From: Baffinella frigidus
Taxonomy: Eukaryota; Cryptophyceae; Cryptomonadales; Baffinellaceae
NCBI GenBank assembly: GCA_026770585.1
Contig: MU647585.1
Span: 5,438-17,627, forward strand
DNA: 12,190 nt
Reading direction: 5' to 3'
Position numbers and translations under genes: made by a program. Below the pieces are notes generated by a model. It was given only the letters and a program-made list of their open reading frames with translations. It did not search any database and had not been told where the DNA came from. Shown here one piece after another: positions 11,793-12,190 of this stretch (its first letter is position 1; each line of letters opens with the position of its first letter).

Positions 11793-11845
<53 letters not shown>

Positions 11846-11880
11846 ACCTTCAACCCTCAACCTTCAACCCTCAACCCTCA
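11770..11880 (+). repeat. (CCCTCAA)n array
   Basis: About 14 units of CCCTCAA with a few CCTTCAA variants, directly downstream of the 11656 exon candidate. The open frame across it (PSTLNPQ repeat) is an artefact. Confidence 0.9.
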
Positions 11881-12020
11881 AGCTGGTTTTCATTATTACT
11901 CGCGGGCCTTACGTTGAGAGGTACAATAGTCTGTGGGCCTTATGACAGACCCGCCTCGGCATTCTCAGCACCCTCACGCCCCGGTGCAGAGGACCGCAGC
12001 AGAAACCGGCTACAGGATAT

Positions 12021-12055
12021 CCTTTAGGTCCTTCAGGTTCTCCGAGCTCCCAACA
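12021..12055 (+). repeat. fragment of the 159-bp repeat left end
   Basis: CCTTTAGGTCCTTCAGGTTC, then CTCCCAACA, as in the units at 6125, 6351 and 6510. It is joined within about 10 bp to the exon fragment at 12065. Confidence 0.55.
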
Positions 12056-12064
12056 AAAGTTGGC

Positions 12065-12115
12065 GCTATCTCACCGCTCCTGGGGGCCCTCCCGATCCTC
12101 GCCGCTTCCCGCTAG
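12065..12115 (+). pseudogene. 3' fragment of the SSIK-family exon
   Basis: Reads AISPLLGALPILAASR then TAG, matching TISPLLGTLPMLAASRW of the 11656 copy. Most differences are synonymous or conservative (ACC/GCC, ATG/ATC, GCG/GCT, CCC/CCG). The TGG codon of copy 2 is TAG here. The 5' half is replaced by a piece of the 159-bp repeat. It is a truncated copy or, if that TAG is used, a terminal coding segment. Confidence 0.45.
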
Positions 12116-12120
12116 TCTAA

Positions 12121-12190
12121 CTCCTAAAACCCGAAACCCAAACCCCAAACCACAAACCCCAAACCCCAAACCCCAAACCCCAAACCCCAA
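12121..12190 (+). repeat. (CCCCAAA)n array at the window edge
   Basis: Begins with mixed AAACCCGAAACCC units and becomes uniform CCCCAAA from about 12160 to the end. The C-rich strand runs towards the right edge, which is the wrong orientation for a true right-hand chromosome end. Confidence 0.85.

Noticed and set aside
12121-12190. True telomere at the right edge
   Set aside because: The C-rich strand runs 5' to 3' to the right; a right-hand chromosome end should be G-rich on +. Similar arrays are spread through the window.

Overview
This window looks like nuclear DNA from a repeat-rich eukaryote, most likely a protist or alga. No long ORF has a recognisable protein family, operon structure is absent, and I recognise no rRNA or tRNA. 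The sequence is dominated by degenerate telomere-like heptamers (CCCTAAA, CCCTGAA, CCCTCAA, CCCTGCA, CCCCAAA), by terminal-inverted-repeat or fold-back elements of about 90-150 bp, and by short exon-like islands with plausible splice borders. I cannot name the species.

Layout. 1-1560 is G+C-rich DNA with telomere-like tracts on both strands, one 129-bp fold-back element (670-798) and a tandem duplication of a G+C-rich block (1266-1493). 1582-1945 holds two identical 52-bp direct repeats around 260 bp of A+T-richer unique DNA. 2020-3840 is the densest telomere-like zone; it contains a perfect 36-bp inverted repeat, repeated blocks ending in CAGGTGCGG, a candidate signal-peptide exon and one hAT-like MITE. 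3847-3957 is the best single exon candidate, followed at once by a 240-bp GA tract. 4390-8100 is mostly free of telomere-like sequence and carries fold-backs, a 159-bp tandem repeat and two short ORFs (5677 and 7483). 7900-9060 is rich in palindromes. 9120-12190 alternates telomere-like tracts with MITEs and with two families of duplicated exon-like segments.

The most interesting pattern is that three unrelated exon-like sequences each occur as two or three unequal copies within a few hundred bases, and in six cases the C-rich telomere-like tract runs straight into a CAG splice-acceptor-like border. In the two best families the copies differ mainly by synonymous or conservative changes. This suggests coding exons duplicated locally together with telomere-like, intron-forming DNA. 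Whether they belong to one gene, several genes or exon debris cannot be settled from sequence alone. No protein function is assigned.
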